Assembly (NCBI RefSeq): GCF_000004195.4
Contig: NC_030678.2
Location: 150,034,047-150,098,046 of the forward strand
Direction: 5' to 3'
From: Xenopus tropicalis
Lineage: Eukaryota > Chordata > Amphibia > Anura > Pipidae
DNA: 64,000 nt
Made by a program: the position numbers and the translations under genes. The notes under the pieces are model-generated. The model searched no databases, was not told the origin of the DNA, and saw only the letters and a list, made by a program, of their open reading frames with translations. The first letter of the stretch is position 1. Each line of letters opens with the position of its first letter. Positions 38,291 to 48,905 of the stretch are shown here, one piece after another.

Positions 38291-39372
38291 CAAATGTAAC
38301 CAGCTGAAGCACTGAGCAGTATAACGCTTTATTCTGAGAAATATCTGTGGGTTTCTGTAATGCTGAGCCTTATCTTCAGTGTTCAGTCATGGTTGCTGGG
38401 AGTTGTAACATTATGTCATTGCATGGAGGGGAAATGTATTTGTGTGATATGCAAGGGCAGAAGCCTGAATAAATGGGTTGTTCACCTTTGTGTTAACTTT
38501 TAGTGACATGTAGACATGGATATTCTAAGACAATTTGCAATTGGTCTTCATTTTTTATTTATGTTTTTTTAAATGTTTCACTTTTTGTTCAGCAGCTATC
38601 CAGTTTGAAATTTTAACTGTTATCTAGTTGCTAGGTTCTAAATTAACTTAGGAACCAGGGAGTCATTTGTATTTTTCACATTTTATATGTGAACACATCC
38701 AAAAGACTTCTGCTGTAAAACACTTACATCCTGTACCAACCTTACATTTACATCCGAACCCTACTGAACTATGGGGTCACACAGGAGAGCCAGGAGGTTC
38801 ACATCTACACAGTTCAGGTCTGGACTGGGATTCAAAACAGGCCCTGGTATTTCAAGTGCACAGAGACCCAAACAGCACCCCCACCAACCCAATAAATAGT
38901 GACTGTCTATGGCACCTTACAGTAGCCCCTCTGGCATTTGCCAGAACCCACAGATTGCCAGTCCAGGCCTGACTCAGTTCAAGTATGTTGACTGGGTGAT
39001 CTCTAATGCTGATCTGCAGGGGTTGGAGTTAGAGACCTGAATCAATGCAAACTTTAGAATTTGTGTTTATTTCTGTATGTGGGGAAAATGGTCATTAAGG
39101 CTGGACTAAATAAATCAGAGCAAATTCTGTCTGTAAGTAACAGAGTATTGGAGGTGTGATCATCCTTTTACTTGAACTCCATGATAAGCTAAATACTGTC
39201 TTTCTAATGCCATTTACTTTTGTACACAAGGTTCAGATACCAACTGAGGTTGACCAGTGCATCTGCTTGTTCTGTTTTCCTCCATAAGGCTGGAATGCTT
39301 TCAGTGGACACTTGGGCCCTCCATGTTTTGAGCCAGCAATTGCATCTGTCTAATTTGGCCTAGCATGTAGGT
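38291..39372. other. Intergenic spacer left of the Penelope-like element
   Basis: Contains part of a family B repeat (about 38480-38660). No gene is seen. Confidence 0.6.
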
Positions 39373-39388
39373 GACTAAATCAACCTAG
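39373..39388. repeat. Left target-site duplication of the Penelope-like element
   Basis: GACTAAATCAACCTAG, repeated exactly at 46017-46032. The first two to four bases on the right could instead belong to the element end (GGAC), so the duplication is 12-16 bp. Confidence 0.9.
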
Positions 39389-40170
39389 ACAAGCAAAAGG
39401 AGGGGAGCACTCACCAGGATAGCCAACTGTAAGTACTTTTCCGTGCTACCACGCTTCGTGCCGCCCCCGATAAGGCCAAAATGTCCAAAACAAATCAAAG
39501 AAGAAGCGGAGCACTGGACGACTCAAATATAAAACCACATATTTATTTCCATCAATTTAAAAACAGAGCAGGGCATCCTCACCTCATGGCTTAACGCGTT
39601 TCGTGGTCAAAACACCACTTCATCAGAAGCCCAACCAGTGACCCCCCTCCCAAGGTTTAAATAGGCTCGACACACCTACCCCCTCCACCCTTTATCCATT
39701 AACCCTTAAGTGGAAGAAAGTAGTGTGTGTAAGACACATAAATAAATAAAAACACATGGATGAGGACCCATAGAAATTACAGTTCAAAGGGGAATCACTA
39801 TCCCCCTTATGACCACCTGAATGATTAAACCACATAGGAGAGAGTCCATAATAACATGTAATATACTTTGTAAACACTCCATATTACCGTCAAAGCAATA
39901 CTGATCCTATTAACCTGATATACTTTAAACTTCATATATCATACAATGTACCTGACATACGTAGTCTCAGAGTCACATAAGTAACCGTCAAACCGTTGTG
40001 TACACATACAACACCAACAAAGTTGCAATGGTGGAAGTTAATATATATTACACAGTAAAACATTCACATATTAAAACATGACTTAATGTCAGCAGTAGCA
40101 GGATAATTCCCATTCTCTATTGAGACCCCCATATTGTTCCGTTGTCCGTAAACGATAAATCCAATAGACC
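39389..40170 (-). repeat. Penelope-like downstream pseudo-LTR (782 bp)
   Basis: Direct repeat of 43284-44065 with the same length and no indels seen. It holds the last 27 codons of the ORF, the 3' UTR and a hammerhead-like motif. Differences noted: CCGTAAACG against CTGTAAACA, GCAGGGC against GCAGAGC, AAAGGGG against AAATGGG, and TACCTGA against TACTTGA. Confidence 0.9.
39588..39631 (-). ncRNA. Hammerhead-ribozyme-like motif (copy 1)
   Basis: On the minus strand: stem I GGCTT...AAGCC, core CTGATGA, stem II GTGGT/ACCAC with loop GTTTTG, then GAAA, and a minimal stem III of two pairs with a 2-nt loop, before the expected cleavage site GTT/AAGCC. Penelope-like pseudo-LTRs are known to carry hammerheads with short stem III. 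One extra A sits between the core and stem II, so the fit is good but not perfect. Confidence 0.72.
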
Positions 40171-43100
40171 TCACGCTCCGAGAGTCTTTTATCTATATCT
40201 CCTCTCCTGGCATTAGCCCTGGGTCTATCGATAATCTGGAATGTCACTCTACCTTTGCCCTCATGCTTCTCTATAACGTGCTTCGCTATCGCCGATCTGA
40301 CATCATTTCTGTCAATAGCTGATAGGTGCTCTAGGATCCTAGTCCCAGCCCTACGGACAGTTTTTCCCACATACTGGGCACCACACTCGCATGTGGCAAG
40401 GTAAATAACACCCTTAGATTGACAGTTGAAATATTGGGGAATAGTGAATGCGTGTCCTCCATGTGTATCAGTAAAGGTTTTTGATACACAGATAGCACCG
40501 CAAGCCTTACACCTCTTTCTGCCACATTTGAAGGTGCCCTTATGACGTAACCAGGCAGATTCTTGTTCCTTTTTGCCAGTGGAGTATAGGCTCCTAGACA
40601 CCCAAGATGCCAAATTCCTGGCTCTCCTAAATGTAAAGTGGGGGGTTTTGTCCAGAATATTATGTAACACCGGGTCCTGCATCAATATCCCCCAATACTT
40701 AGTCACACTCCTCTGTATGTCATAAACCCCACGGCCATACGTAGTACAGAACCTAAGTTTCTTATTGGGTCCCCTTTTACGTGCCCTATTGTGTTCAGTG
40801 GGGTATAATAATTCCGTCCTATCAGTAGCCACAGCTCTTTCGTAGGCCGTCTTGATCACGTCCGTGTCATACCCCCGCTGAGCAAACCTATCCCACAGTA
40901 GCATGGCCTGTTCTTGAAAGGCATCCCAAGAAGAACAGATGCGCCGTAGGCGTAGAAATTGTCCCACTGGGATGCCTCTAATGCAAGTCTTAGGGTGACC
41001 ACTTTTGGCATGCAAAAGAGTGTTCCGTGTTATAGGTTTACGGTACAGATCAGTAGTCACTGCACCTTCTACCGTGGAAAAAACCACATCTAGGAAGGGA
41101 ATCTCTACCAAATCAGTTTCATAAGTGAATTTAATTCCTTCCACTGCTTCATTGCAATAACTCACAAAGGAATGTAGCGAAGAGGCATCGCCATCCCACA
41201 CCCCTATGCAGTCATCGATGTAACGGTAAAACCGTATTATCTGACCACAATAGGGATTAGAATCTCCAAAGACGTGGAGGCGCTCCCACCAGCCCATGAA
41301 GAGGTTGGCATAAGTGGGGGCAAAGGAAGCCCCCATGGCGGCCCCACGTTTCTGGAGATAAAACTTACCATCAAAGAGGAAATAATTAGTGTGTAAGAGG
41401 AAATGGACAGCCTGTAGAATAAATTCTATTTGTATGGGGGGGAATCCCCCTTCCTGTCTTAACCAATATTGTATTGATTGCATACCTACAGTGTGATCGA
41501 TGGAGGAGTAAAGGGCAGCTACGTCCATTGAAAACCACCTATAAGTTGGTTTCCATACCAGATCAGCCAACTTATTGATGCACATGGTGGTATCCCTCAA
41601 ATAAGTTGGTAACTGTAATACTAAGGGCATCAATAGTTTATCTATATAACAAGACAGCCCTTCATTTAATGACCCGATACCCGCCACAATCGGGCGTCCC
41701 TTCACATCCTCCAAAGATTTATGAACCTTCGGAAGGGTGTGAAAGATGGGGATAGTGGGGTTTGTACAATGGAGATATTCATACTCCTTGGTATTAAGCA
41801 CCCCCGTAGAAAATCCTTCTAATAATAAGTCACCCAACAACTTCTGAAAATGTTGTGTGGGGTCGTTCTCTAGAGGTATGTAGGTGTCCACATCCGATAA
41901 CTGGCGCATCACCTCCATCTCATAGGTCCCTGCATCTAAGACCACCACCAACCCCCCCTTATCCGCTGCTTTAATGACAATTTGCTTGTTGGTACTCAAT
42001 GATCTAAGGGCCCTACTCTCTCCTGGCGTCAGGTTCCCAATGTCAGATCCCACACGTGACCAACCCCACTTCCCCACCATCCCATCAATTTCTTGTTGAA
42101 CCAATTTCTGAAAGAGATTAATATAATGACTCTTTGATTGTATCGGATAATACTGTGATTTACTCTTCAAATTCGTGTGGATAACAGGTAAAGTGTCCAC
42201 ATCCACCATCACACTTTCTAGTTGCAAGTCCTTTAAGTTCTGTATTGCACACTCATCCCGAAAATCAATGCAACATGATGCGGAAATTTGATCCATATCA
42301 TAAACACTGCCCTCTATAGACTCCAAAGTAGACTGATCATTAGCCATATCATCATCCGAGACTGGCTGATCATTTTGTTTCTCTGCAAAATGTCTTTGTA
42401 GAGTAATCTTCCGTATGAATTTGTTAAGATCCAAAATAGCCATAAACGGGTCGCATTGCAGATTCGGAACAAAATTTAGGCCTCGCGACAACAGCTTCCG
42501 ATCATCATCATCCGAGCCTGCAAACTGTACAGACCTAGGTGTCTTAAGTATGGAGCGTGGATTGGTACCCCCAGGCCTCTTATCCCCCATGTAACGTTTG
42601 TACTTATATGTACCATATTTCTCTGTTTTCCACATATAGACCATATTGTTCTCATAGTCCGGTTTGTCCCGTTGGAATTTATCCCTTTTATTGTTTTTCA
42701 CGGAAAGTTCATAGCGTTTAATTTGCTCTTTGAGCTGTACCAGTTCCATGGGGGGCTGTAAGGGATCTACATTTATACCATCAATGGCCTCATTAATCTG
42801 TGTTATTTCATCCTGCATTTTATGTAACTCACTAATGTCCCGTTGCAAAATAAGTTCCATCAGTTTCAAGGAACACTCTGTTAATATGGCGTTCCATGCC
42901 GTCTCAAACTCAGGGGATAAGCCCTCAAATGTGGGAAATTTACGGATCCTAAGACCCCGGGGGATCCGGCTGCACTTAATATAATTCTCAAGGGAACACG
43001 TGTCCCACCATAGGCGCACCTCCCTTCTCATAGCCCGTTCCAACTTACGGCATAAATACTTCAAGTCCAATGCACCGAGGTCCTCCCCCGCCACAAACAC

Positions 43101-43259
43101 TCTGGGGTCCGGGGCCTCGGCGAACACCATCTCCGCTTGCCTCAGTCGCTGCGCATCCGCTGACGTCACAAAACTTCCGGTTTGACTCATGACGCTCTGC
43201 AAATCTCCACAATACTTACTAATAATGATACAATGCAGCGGCACCCCCCGGGAGCTCAA
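40089..43259 (-). CDS. Penelope-like reverse transcriptase with C-terminal GIY-YIG endonuclease (1056 aa)
   Basis: One uninterrupted ORF. The reverse transcriptase shows motif A (FSMDVAALYSSID, catalytic D579) and motif C as YRYIDD (678-683), preceded by GAAMGASFAPTYANLFMGWW. A cysteine cluster (KCGRKRCKACG, near 895-910) stands before the GIY-YIG nuclease: VIY at 951-953, a CEC between the two motifs, and YVGKT at 963-967. This RT plus GIY-YIG order defines endonuclease-bearing Penelope-like elements. No stop or frameshift is seen, so it may still be functional. Translation could also start at the ATG near 43190. The subgroup (Penelope/Poseidon against Neptune) cannot be set without a tree. 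Confidence 0.93.
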   Translation of the reverse strand: MSSRGVPLHCIIISKYCGDLQSVMSQTGSFVTSADAQRLRQAEMVFAEAPDPRVFVAGEDLGALDLKYLCRKLERAMRREVRLWWDTCSLENYIKCSRIPRGLRIRKFPTFEGLSPEFETAWNAILTECSLKLMELILQRDISELHKMQDEITQINEAIDGINVDPLQPPMELVQLKEQIKRYELSVKNNKRDKFQRDKPDYENNMVYMWKTEKYGTYKYKRYMGDKRPGGTNPRSILKTPRSVQFAGSDDDDRKLLSRGLNFVPNLQCDPFMAILDLNKFIRKITLQRHFAEKQNDQPVSDDDMANDQSTLESIEGSVYDMDQISASCCIDFRDECAIQNLKDLQLESVMVDVDTLPVIHTNLKSKSQYYPIQSKSHYINLFQKLVQQEIDGMVGKWGWSRVGSDIGNLTPGESRALRSLSTNKQIVIKAADKGGLVVVLDAGTYEMEVMRQLSDVDTYIPLENDPTQHFQKLLGDLLLEGFSTGVLNTKEYEYLHCTNPTIPIFHTLPKVHKSLEDVKGRPIVAGIGSLNEGLSCYIDKLLMPLVLQLPTYLRDTTMCINKLADLVWKPTYRWFSMDVAALYSSIDHTVGMQSIQYWLRQEGGFPPIQIEFILQAVHFLLHTNYFLFDGKFYLQKRGAAMGASFAPTYANLFMGWWERLHVFGDSNPYCGQIIRFYRYIDDCIGVWDGDASSLHSFVSYCNEAVEGIKFTYETDLVEIPFLDVVFSTVEGAVTTDLYRKPITRNTLLHAKSGHPKTCIRGIPVGQFLRLRRICSSWDAFQEQAMLLWDRFAQRGYDTDVIKTAYERAVATDRTELLYPTEHNRARKRGPNKKLRFCTTYGRGVYDIQRSVTKYWGILMQDPVLHNILDKTPHFTFRRARNLASWVSRSLYSTGKKEQESAWLRHKGTFKCGRKRCKACGAICVSKTFTDTHGGHAFTIPQYFNCQSKGVIYLATCECGAQYVGKTVRRAGTRILEHLSAIDRNDVRSAIAKHVIEKHEGKGRVTFQIIDRPRANARRGDIDKRLSEREVYWIYRLRTTEQYGGLNREWELSCYC

Positions 43260-43283
43260 CCCATCGGTACAAATAGCACGCAG

Positions 43284-44065
43284 ACAAGCAAAAGGAGGGG
43301 AGCACTCACCAGGATAGCCAACTGTAAGTACTTTTCCGTGCTACCACGCTTCGTGCCGCCCCCGATAAGGCCAAAATGTCCAAAACAAATCAAAGAAGAA
43401 GCGGAGCACTGGACGACTCAAATATAAAACCACATATTTATTTCCATCAATTTAAAAACAGAGCAGAGCATCCTCACCTCATGGCTTAACGCGTTTCGTG
43501 GTCAAAACACCACTTCATCAGAAGCCCAACCAGTGACCCCCCTCCCAAGGTTTAAATAGGCTCGACACACCTACCCCCTCCACCCTTTATCCATTAACCC
43601 TTAAGTGGAAGAAAGTAGTGTGTGTAAGACACATAAATAAATAAAAACACATGGATGAGGACCCATAGAAATTACAGTTCAAATGGGAATCACTATCCCC
43701 CTTATGACCACCTGAATGATTAAACCACATAGGAGAGAGTCCATAATAACATGTAATATACTTTGTAAACACTCCATATTACCGTCAAAGCAATACTGAT
43801 CCTATTAACCTGATATACTTTAAACTTCATATATCATACAATGTACTTGACATACGTAGTCTCAGAGTCACATAAGTAACCGTCAAACCGTTGTGTACAC
43901 ATACAACACCAACAAAGTTGCAATGGTGGAAGTTAATATATATTACACAGTAAAACATTCACATATTAAAACATGACTTAATGTCAGCAGTAGCAGGATA
44001 ATTCCCATTCTCTATTGAGACCCCCATATTGTTCCGTTGTCTGTAAACAATAAATCCAATAGACC
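43284..44065 (-). repeat. Penelope-like upstream pseudo-LTR (782 bp)
   Basis: Same sequence as 39389-40170, lying upstream of the ORF in transcription order. Its far end at 44065 is the breakpoint with the inverted copy, so it starts inside the ORF end rather than at a true terminus. It is expected to hold the promoter, as in other Penelope-like elements; I see no distinct core promoter motif. Confidence 0.88.
43483..43526 (-). ncRNA. Hammerhead-ribozyme-like motif (copy 2)
   Basis: Identical motif in the upstream pseudo-LTR; see 39588-39631 for the layout. The pair of direct copies brackets the ORF, so self-cleavage would release an RNA running from one pseudo-LTR to the other. Confidence 0.72.
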
Positions 44066-45413
44066 CATACAAATAGAATTTATTCTACAGGCTGTCCATT
44101 TCCTCTTACACACTAATTATTTCCTCTTTGATGGTAAGTTTTATCTCCAGAAACGTGGGGCCGCCATGGGGGCTTCCTTTGCCCCCACTTTTGCCAACCT
44201 CTTCATGGGCTGGTGGGAGCGCCTCCACGTCTTTGGAGATTCTAATCCCTATTGTGGTCAGATAATACGGTTTTACCGTTACATCGATGACTGCATAGGG
44301 GTGTGGGATGGCGATGCCTCTTCGCTACATTCCTTTGTGAGTTATTGCAATGAAGCAGTGGAAGGAATTAAATTCACTTATGAAACTGATTTGGTAGAGA
44401 TTCCCTTCCTAGATGTGGTTTTTTCCACGGTAGAAGGTGCAGTGACTACTGATCTGTACCGTAAACCTATAACACGGAACACTCTTTTGCATGCCAAAAG
44501 TGGTCACCCTAAGACTTGCATTAGAGGCATCCCAGTGGGACAATTTCTACGCCTACGGCGCATCTGTTCTTCTTGGGATGCCTTTCAAGAACAGGCCATG
44601 CTACTGTGGGATAGGTTTGCTCAGCGGGGGTATGACACGGACGTGATCAAGACGGCCTACGAAAGAGCTGTGGCTACTGATAGGACGGAATTATTATACC
44701 CCACTGAACACAATAGGGCACGTAAAAGGGGACCCAATAAGAAACTTAGGTTCTGTACTACGTATGGCCGTGGGGTTTATGACATACAGAGGAGTGTGAC
44801 TAAGTATTGGGGGATATTGATGCAGGACCCGGTGTTACATAATATTCTGGACAAAACCCCCCACTTTACATTTAGGAGAGCCAGGAATTTGGCATCTTGG
44901 GTGTCTAGGAGCCTATACTCCACTGGCAAAAAGGAACAAGAATCTGCCTGGTTACGTCATAAGGGCACCTTCAAATGTGGCAGAAAGAGGTGTAAGGCTT
45001 GCGGTGCTATCTGTGTATCAAAAACCTTTACTGATACACATAGAGGACACGCATTCACTATTCCCCAATATTTCAACTGTCAATCTAAGGGTGTTATTTA
45101 CCTTGCCACATGCGAGTGTGGTGCCCAGTATGTGGGAAAAACTGTCCGTAGGGCTGGGACTAGGATCCTAGAGCACCTATCAGCTATTGACAGAAATGAT
45201 GTCAGATCGGCGATAGCGAAGCACGTTATAGAGAAGCATGAGGGCAAAGGTAGAGTGACATTCCAGATTATCGATAGACCCAGGGCTAATGCCAGGGGAG
45301 GAGATATAGATAAAAGACTCTCGGAGCGTGAGGTCTATTGGATTTATCGTTTACGGACAACGGAACAATATGGGGGTCTCAATAGAGAATGGGAATTATC
45401 CTGCTACTGCTGA
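44066..45413 (+). pseudogene. 5'-truncated inverted copy of the Penelope-like ORF
   Basis: About 450 codons identical or nearly so to the C-terminal part of the 1056-aa ORF, including YRYIDD and the whole GIY-YIG domain. By eye only three residue changes occur (FAPTY to FAPTF, a G to R before GHAF, and ARRGD to ARGGD). It starts abruptly at the inversion junction, within the RT domain, and lacks motif A. The frame is open back to 44037, but that ATG lies in pseudo-LTR sequence and is not genuine. Downstream it keeps the element 3' region to 46016. Confidence 0.9.
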
Positions 45414-45870
45414 CATTAAGTCATGTTTTAATATGTGAATGTTTTACTGTGTAATATATATTAACTTCCACCATTGCAACTTTGTTGGTGTTGTATGTGT
45501 ACACAACGGTTTGACGGTTACTTATGTGACTCTGAGACTACGTATGTCAGGTACATTGTATGATATATGAAGTTTAAAGTATATCAGGTTAATAGGATCA
45601 GTATTGCTTTGACGGTAATATGGAGTGTTTACAAAGTATATTACATGTTATTATGGACTCTCTCCTATGTGGTTTAATCATTCAGGTGGTCATAAGGGGG
45701 ATAGTGATTCCCATTTGAACTGTAATTTCTATGGGTCCTCATCCATGTGTTTTTATTTATTTATGTGTCTTACACACACTACTTTCTTCCACTTAAGGGT
45801 TAATGGATAAAGGGTGGAGGGGGTAGGTGTGTCGAGCCTATTTAAACCTTGGGAGGGGGGTCACTGGTTG

Positions 45871-45914
45871 GGCTTCTGATGAAGTGGTGTTTTGACCACG
45901 AAACGCGTTAAGCC
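45871..45914 (+). ncRNA. Hammerhead-ribozyme-like motif (copy 3)
   Basis: Same 44-nt motif in the inverted truncated copy. Core CTGATGA at 45876-45882, stem II 45884-45888 with 45895-45899, GAAA at 45900-45903, stem I 45871-45875 with 45910-45914. The predicted cut is after 45909. Confidence 0.72.
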
Positions 45915-46016
45915 ATGAGGTGAGGATGCTCTGCTCTGTTTTTAAATTGATGGAAATAAATATGTGGTTTTATATTTGAGTCGTCCAGTGCTCCGCTTCT
46001 TCTTTGATTTGTTTTG

Positions 46017-46032
46017 GACTAAATCAACCTAG
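46017..46032. repeat. Right target-site duplication of the Penelope-like element
   Basis: Exact copy of 39373-39388. Together they show that the forward element and the inverted truncated copy entered as one event. Confidence 0.9.
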
Positions 46033-48905
46033 CCAAAAGCCAAAACTCCACATGTATGGGCGGCTTTTCATATATACATTAGCACTAGGCAGTGCATACT
46101 GCTAGCATCAGGAGGGAGCTCTTGCAGCAGGCAGCCATGTTGTGGCACAGGCATACAAATAACAAGCAAGTGCCACAACTCACTCATTATATGCATGTGT
46201 GTGACATAGGTGGGTAAGTTGCATCCACCGCTCCTACATCAGATGCATGCGCATAATAAGCAAGCAGGGAGTCTCATTCACATGCAAGCTCCCTTTTGGA
46301 GCCAGTGGCCTGGCGCTGGTGGGGGCTATTTTTTAAAAAAAATATTGTTTTTCCCAACCAAAGTGCAAGCTCTATTAACTTGCAACTCTGATGGGGAAAG
46401 CAATTTCATTGTAATAGGTGCCCTTTAAGGTACCAGAGGGCCCTGGGCAAAATTTCATTGGTGCATCCCCATTGCCCCAAGAAATCTGTGAGAGAATAAC
46501 CCTCTAGCACATGAAGTTTAATACAGTAAGCAGGCAATGAAGAAATGGTCTGCACTCAGTTAAGTAGACATGATCCCCAGGTGTGCCACCTCGGACCAAC
46601 AGCCCTGGAAGTGGATATATGAGAAAATGTTGATGCCAAAAGAAAAAGCCAGAGCAATTAAAAAAGCCATACTGATGAGCCCTTCCAGTTGATTAAAATG
46701 AGGGATCTGCCATCTGCTTCTGTCAAAGTTATCCCAGACGACAGGTGTGCTTGTGGGCACCCTATCCTGGTGGGCCCTGGGCAAATGCCCTTTTTGCCCA
46801 TTTATACACTTATGTAATCTTTTTCTACTGTATGCATAAACATGAGCAAGAAACACCCAAGGAGTTTTATTCATGCAATGGGGCTGATGTAGCTACTATC
46901 ATATATGGAAGGCTTGTAGAAAAGATGGCCAGAATATAAATGAAAGCTTTAATCTGTCTTCAAAATGTACAGATTACTACCGGTATTTGGCTGAGACTGT
47001 CATGGCATCATCTTTCCAGAATCCTCCCTCGTAGGTAGTAAAGGTGGGCATACACAGTAAGAACCCTTGAAGTCGCCAATTGGATCTTCCCCCGATATCC
47101 CCCCCTAACGAATTAGAACGGCAGGTATAGGTGCCATTGGTTCGGGGACGGCATCAATGAGCCAATGCAGTCCCCGATCCAACAGAAAAATCAAACCTGC
47201 CTTATCGAGATCTGGCCGATTTCAGGCCTCTTTGGATATGTCTATTGGCAACAATTAGGTTCAACTACACATTTATTGTCCTTCCTTTTTTCCAGAAGTT
47301 ATTAGTGGCTCAGCTGCAACTTTAGTCTCACCTAAGCTGCCTAACAAAATGTCTGGCCACAAGTCACCTGATCACTTCCCATAGTCCTGCTTTTGGGTTA
47401 TAATTCTTTAAAGAAGCATAGCACTCCTGACTGCAATGGCACAGGGCCAGGTGAACAGGGCCTGAAACACCTATTTTCTTCTAGGCTGTAAAGGTACACT
47501 TATAGGTGGCTGTACACAGTTGGCAGCTTATTTGCCTGTGTGTGGGCTACGGTCCTGCGCAGAACCAGTTTTTAAAACCCGGACCAGCAACCTGCATTTT
47601 TACCCACTTGGACCCACTGCCCGACACATACAGTATCTGCATCCCGATCCATGACCTTCTAACGACCACTAAACAGGAAGTGCTGCAACCCGGAAGTGAC
47701 ATCATCACAAGTGGGTGGGGCAAAACATTTTTTAAAGGTTAAAATAAGCAAAATATAGATAATGTAAGATAAAAAATATAAATAAGAACTGCAACCTGCT
47801 CCATGACCCACAGACCCGCCAACCCTCAATTCTACCTGCAACCCGCATGTTACCTGCATTTTTGGCAGGTAACCTGTGGGTACCCGATTCTCTGCAGGTC
47901 TGACTGATATACTCATAAAAGATAAGCAGGTTAGAAAATCTCATCACGTAAAGAGCACATAAGTATGGGTCTGCATGGATCTATATTAGGATCTGATCAC
48001 TGACCCAAGGGCCAAATCATCACATTAGCCCAATTTGGCCATCCATGTGCTCTGCAAAAATGTGCTCACCTAACACCACCACCAGGCTAATGGATCTTTT
48101 TGCGTATGGGCAACTTATTTAAGCAGGAATCCGATGAAATTTTAAATATTTAGGGGCCCTGTGATCTGTGTCTTGTAGTCATTTAGGCAGAAACATATTT
48201 TTAAATATCATTTAATAAATCAGCACATAACATACATCATGAAAAAATCCAAAGGTTTACAGTGAATAAATACAACTAAAAATAACAGCTCACAATTCTC
48301 AATAGTGTATTTATCAAGCTGTGCATTCATTTTCAGTGTACAACTGCGGCATATAAAGCAGCCACATAAAAATGCTGTGTATAAAAACTGCAATCATCCA
48401 CTGCTACTTTTACCCCAATTTTTACACAACGATTTACACATGTATTCTACCCACTGAATGGGTTATGCCATAAAAATAAAGGTGTCAAATAATGGGATTA
48501 AATACAGTTAATGGGTAAAAATGTGCTGGGTAAAAACAATAAATGGGTAAAAAATTGCTTTATACAGTATGGTAAATAGGCCCCATGGTGTACAGCAATC
48601 TCTGTAACCCTAACAATAAATAAGTACGGAGTGCTTTTCACTGATGCAAATGATGATGAAATCAGACATGGCAACCTTAAGAATTATGAGTTATAAACAC
48701 CCTGCAATGGCCTCTGTCAGTTTTAATCATGTTTGTGGTGTATCTTCTAACAACAATCCACCCCATTACCTGACTTTAAGGGTCAAACCTTTTGAAATGC
48801 TATACCTTTAACTCAACACACTGTATACAGATTTCCTGTAGGATATCTACCAACTGGTCCAGGGTGTTATTTTCAAGAACTGATAAAGTTCGTTTATAAT
48901 TTTCT
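46033..48905. other. Intergenic spacer between the Penelope-like element and nek3
   Basis: A hairpin-type repeat at about 46080-46430 resembles 740-1076 (shared CATGCATATAATGAGCA-like and CCCTTTAAGGTA blocks). A second repeat piece is at about 47041-47240. The rest shows no gene; the nek3 3' UTR occupies the right end. Confidence 0.55.

Larger units (their letters stand above)
39389..46016 (-). mobile_element. Penelope-like retroelement, full-length with inverted truncated copy
   Basis: About 6.6 kb insertion between 16-bp direct repeats (39373-39388 and 46017-46032). Reading the minus strand: an upstream pseudo-LTR (44065-43284), a 1056-aa ORF (43259-40089) and a downstream pseudo-LTR (40170-39389). 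A 5'-truncated second copy runs in the opposite direction at 44066-46016. Pseudo-LTRs in direct repeat plus an inverted truncated copy are the known insertion style of Penelope-like elements. The two pseudo-LTRs have equal length and differ at only a handful of sites by eye, several of them CpG changes, so the insertion is recent. It lies between nek5 and nek3. Confidence 0.93.

Noticed and set aside
44037..44066. Apparent ATG start of the 458-codon Penelope-like frame
   Set aside because: This part is pseudo-LTR read antisense; the true copy starts at the inversion junction.
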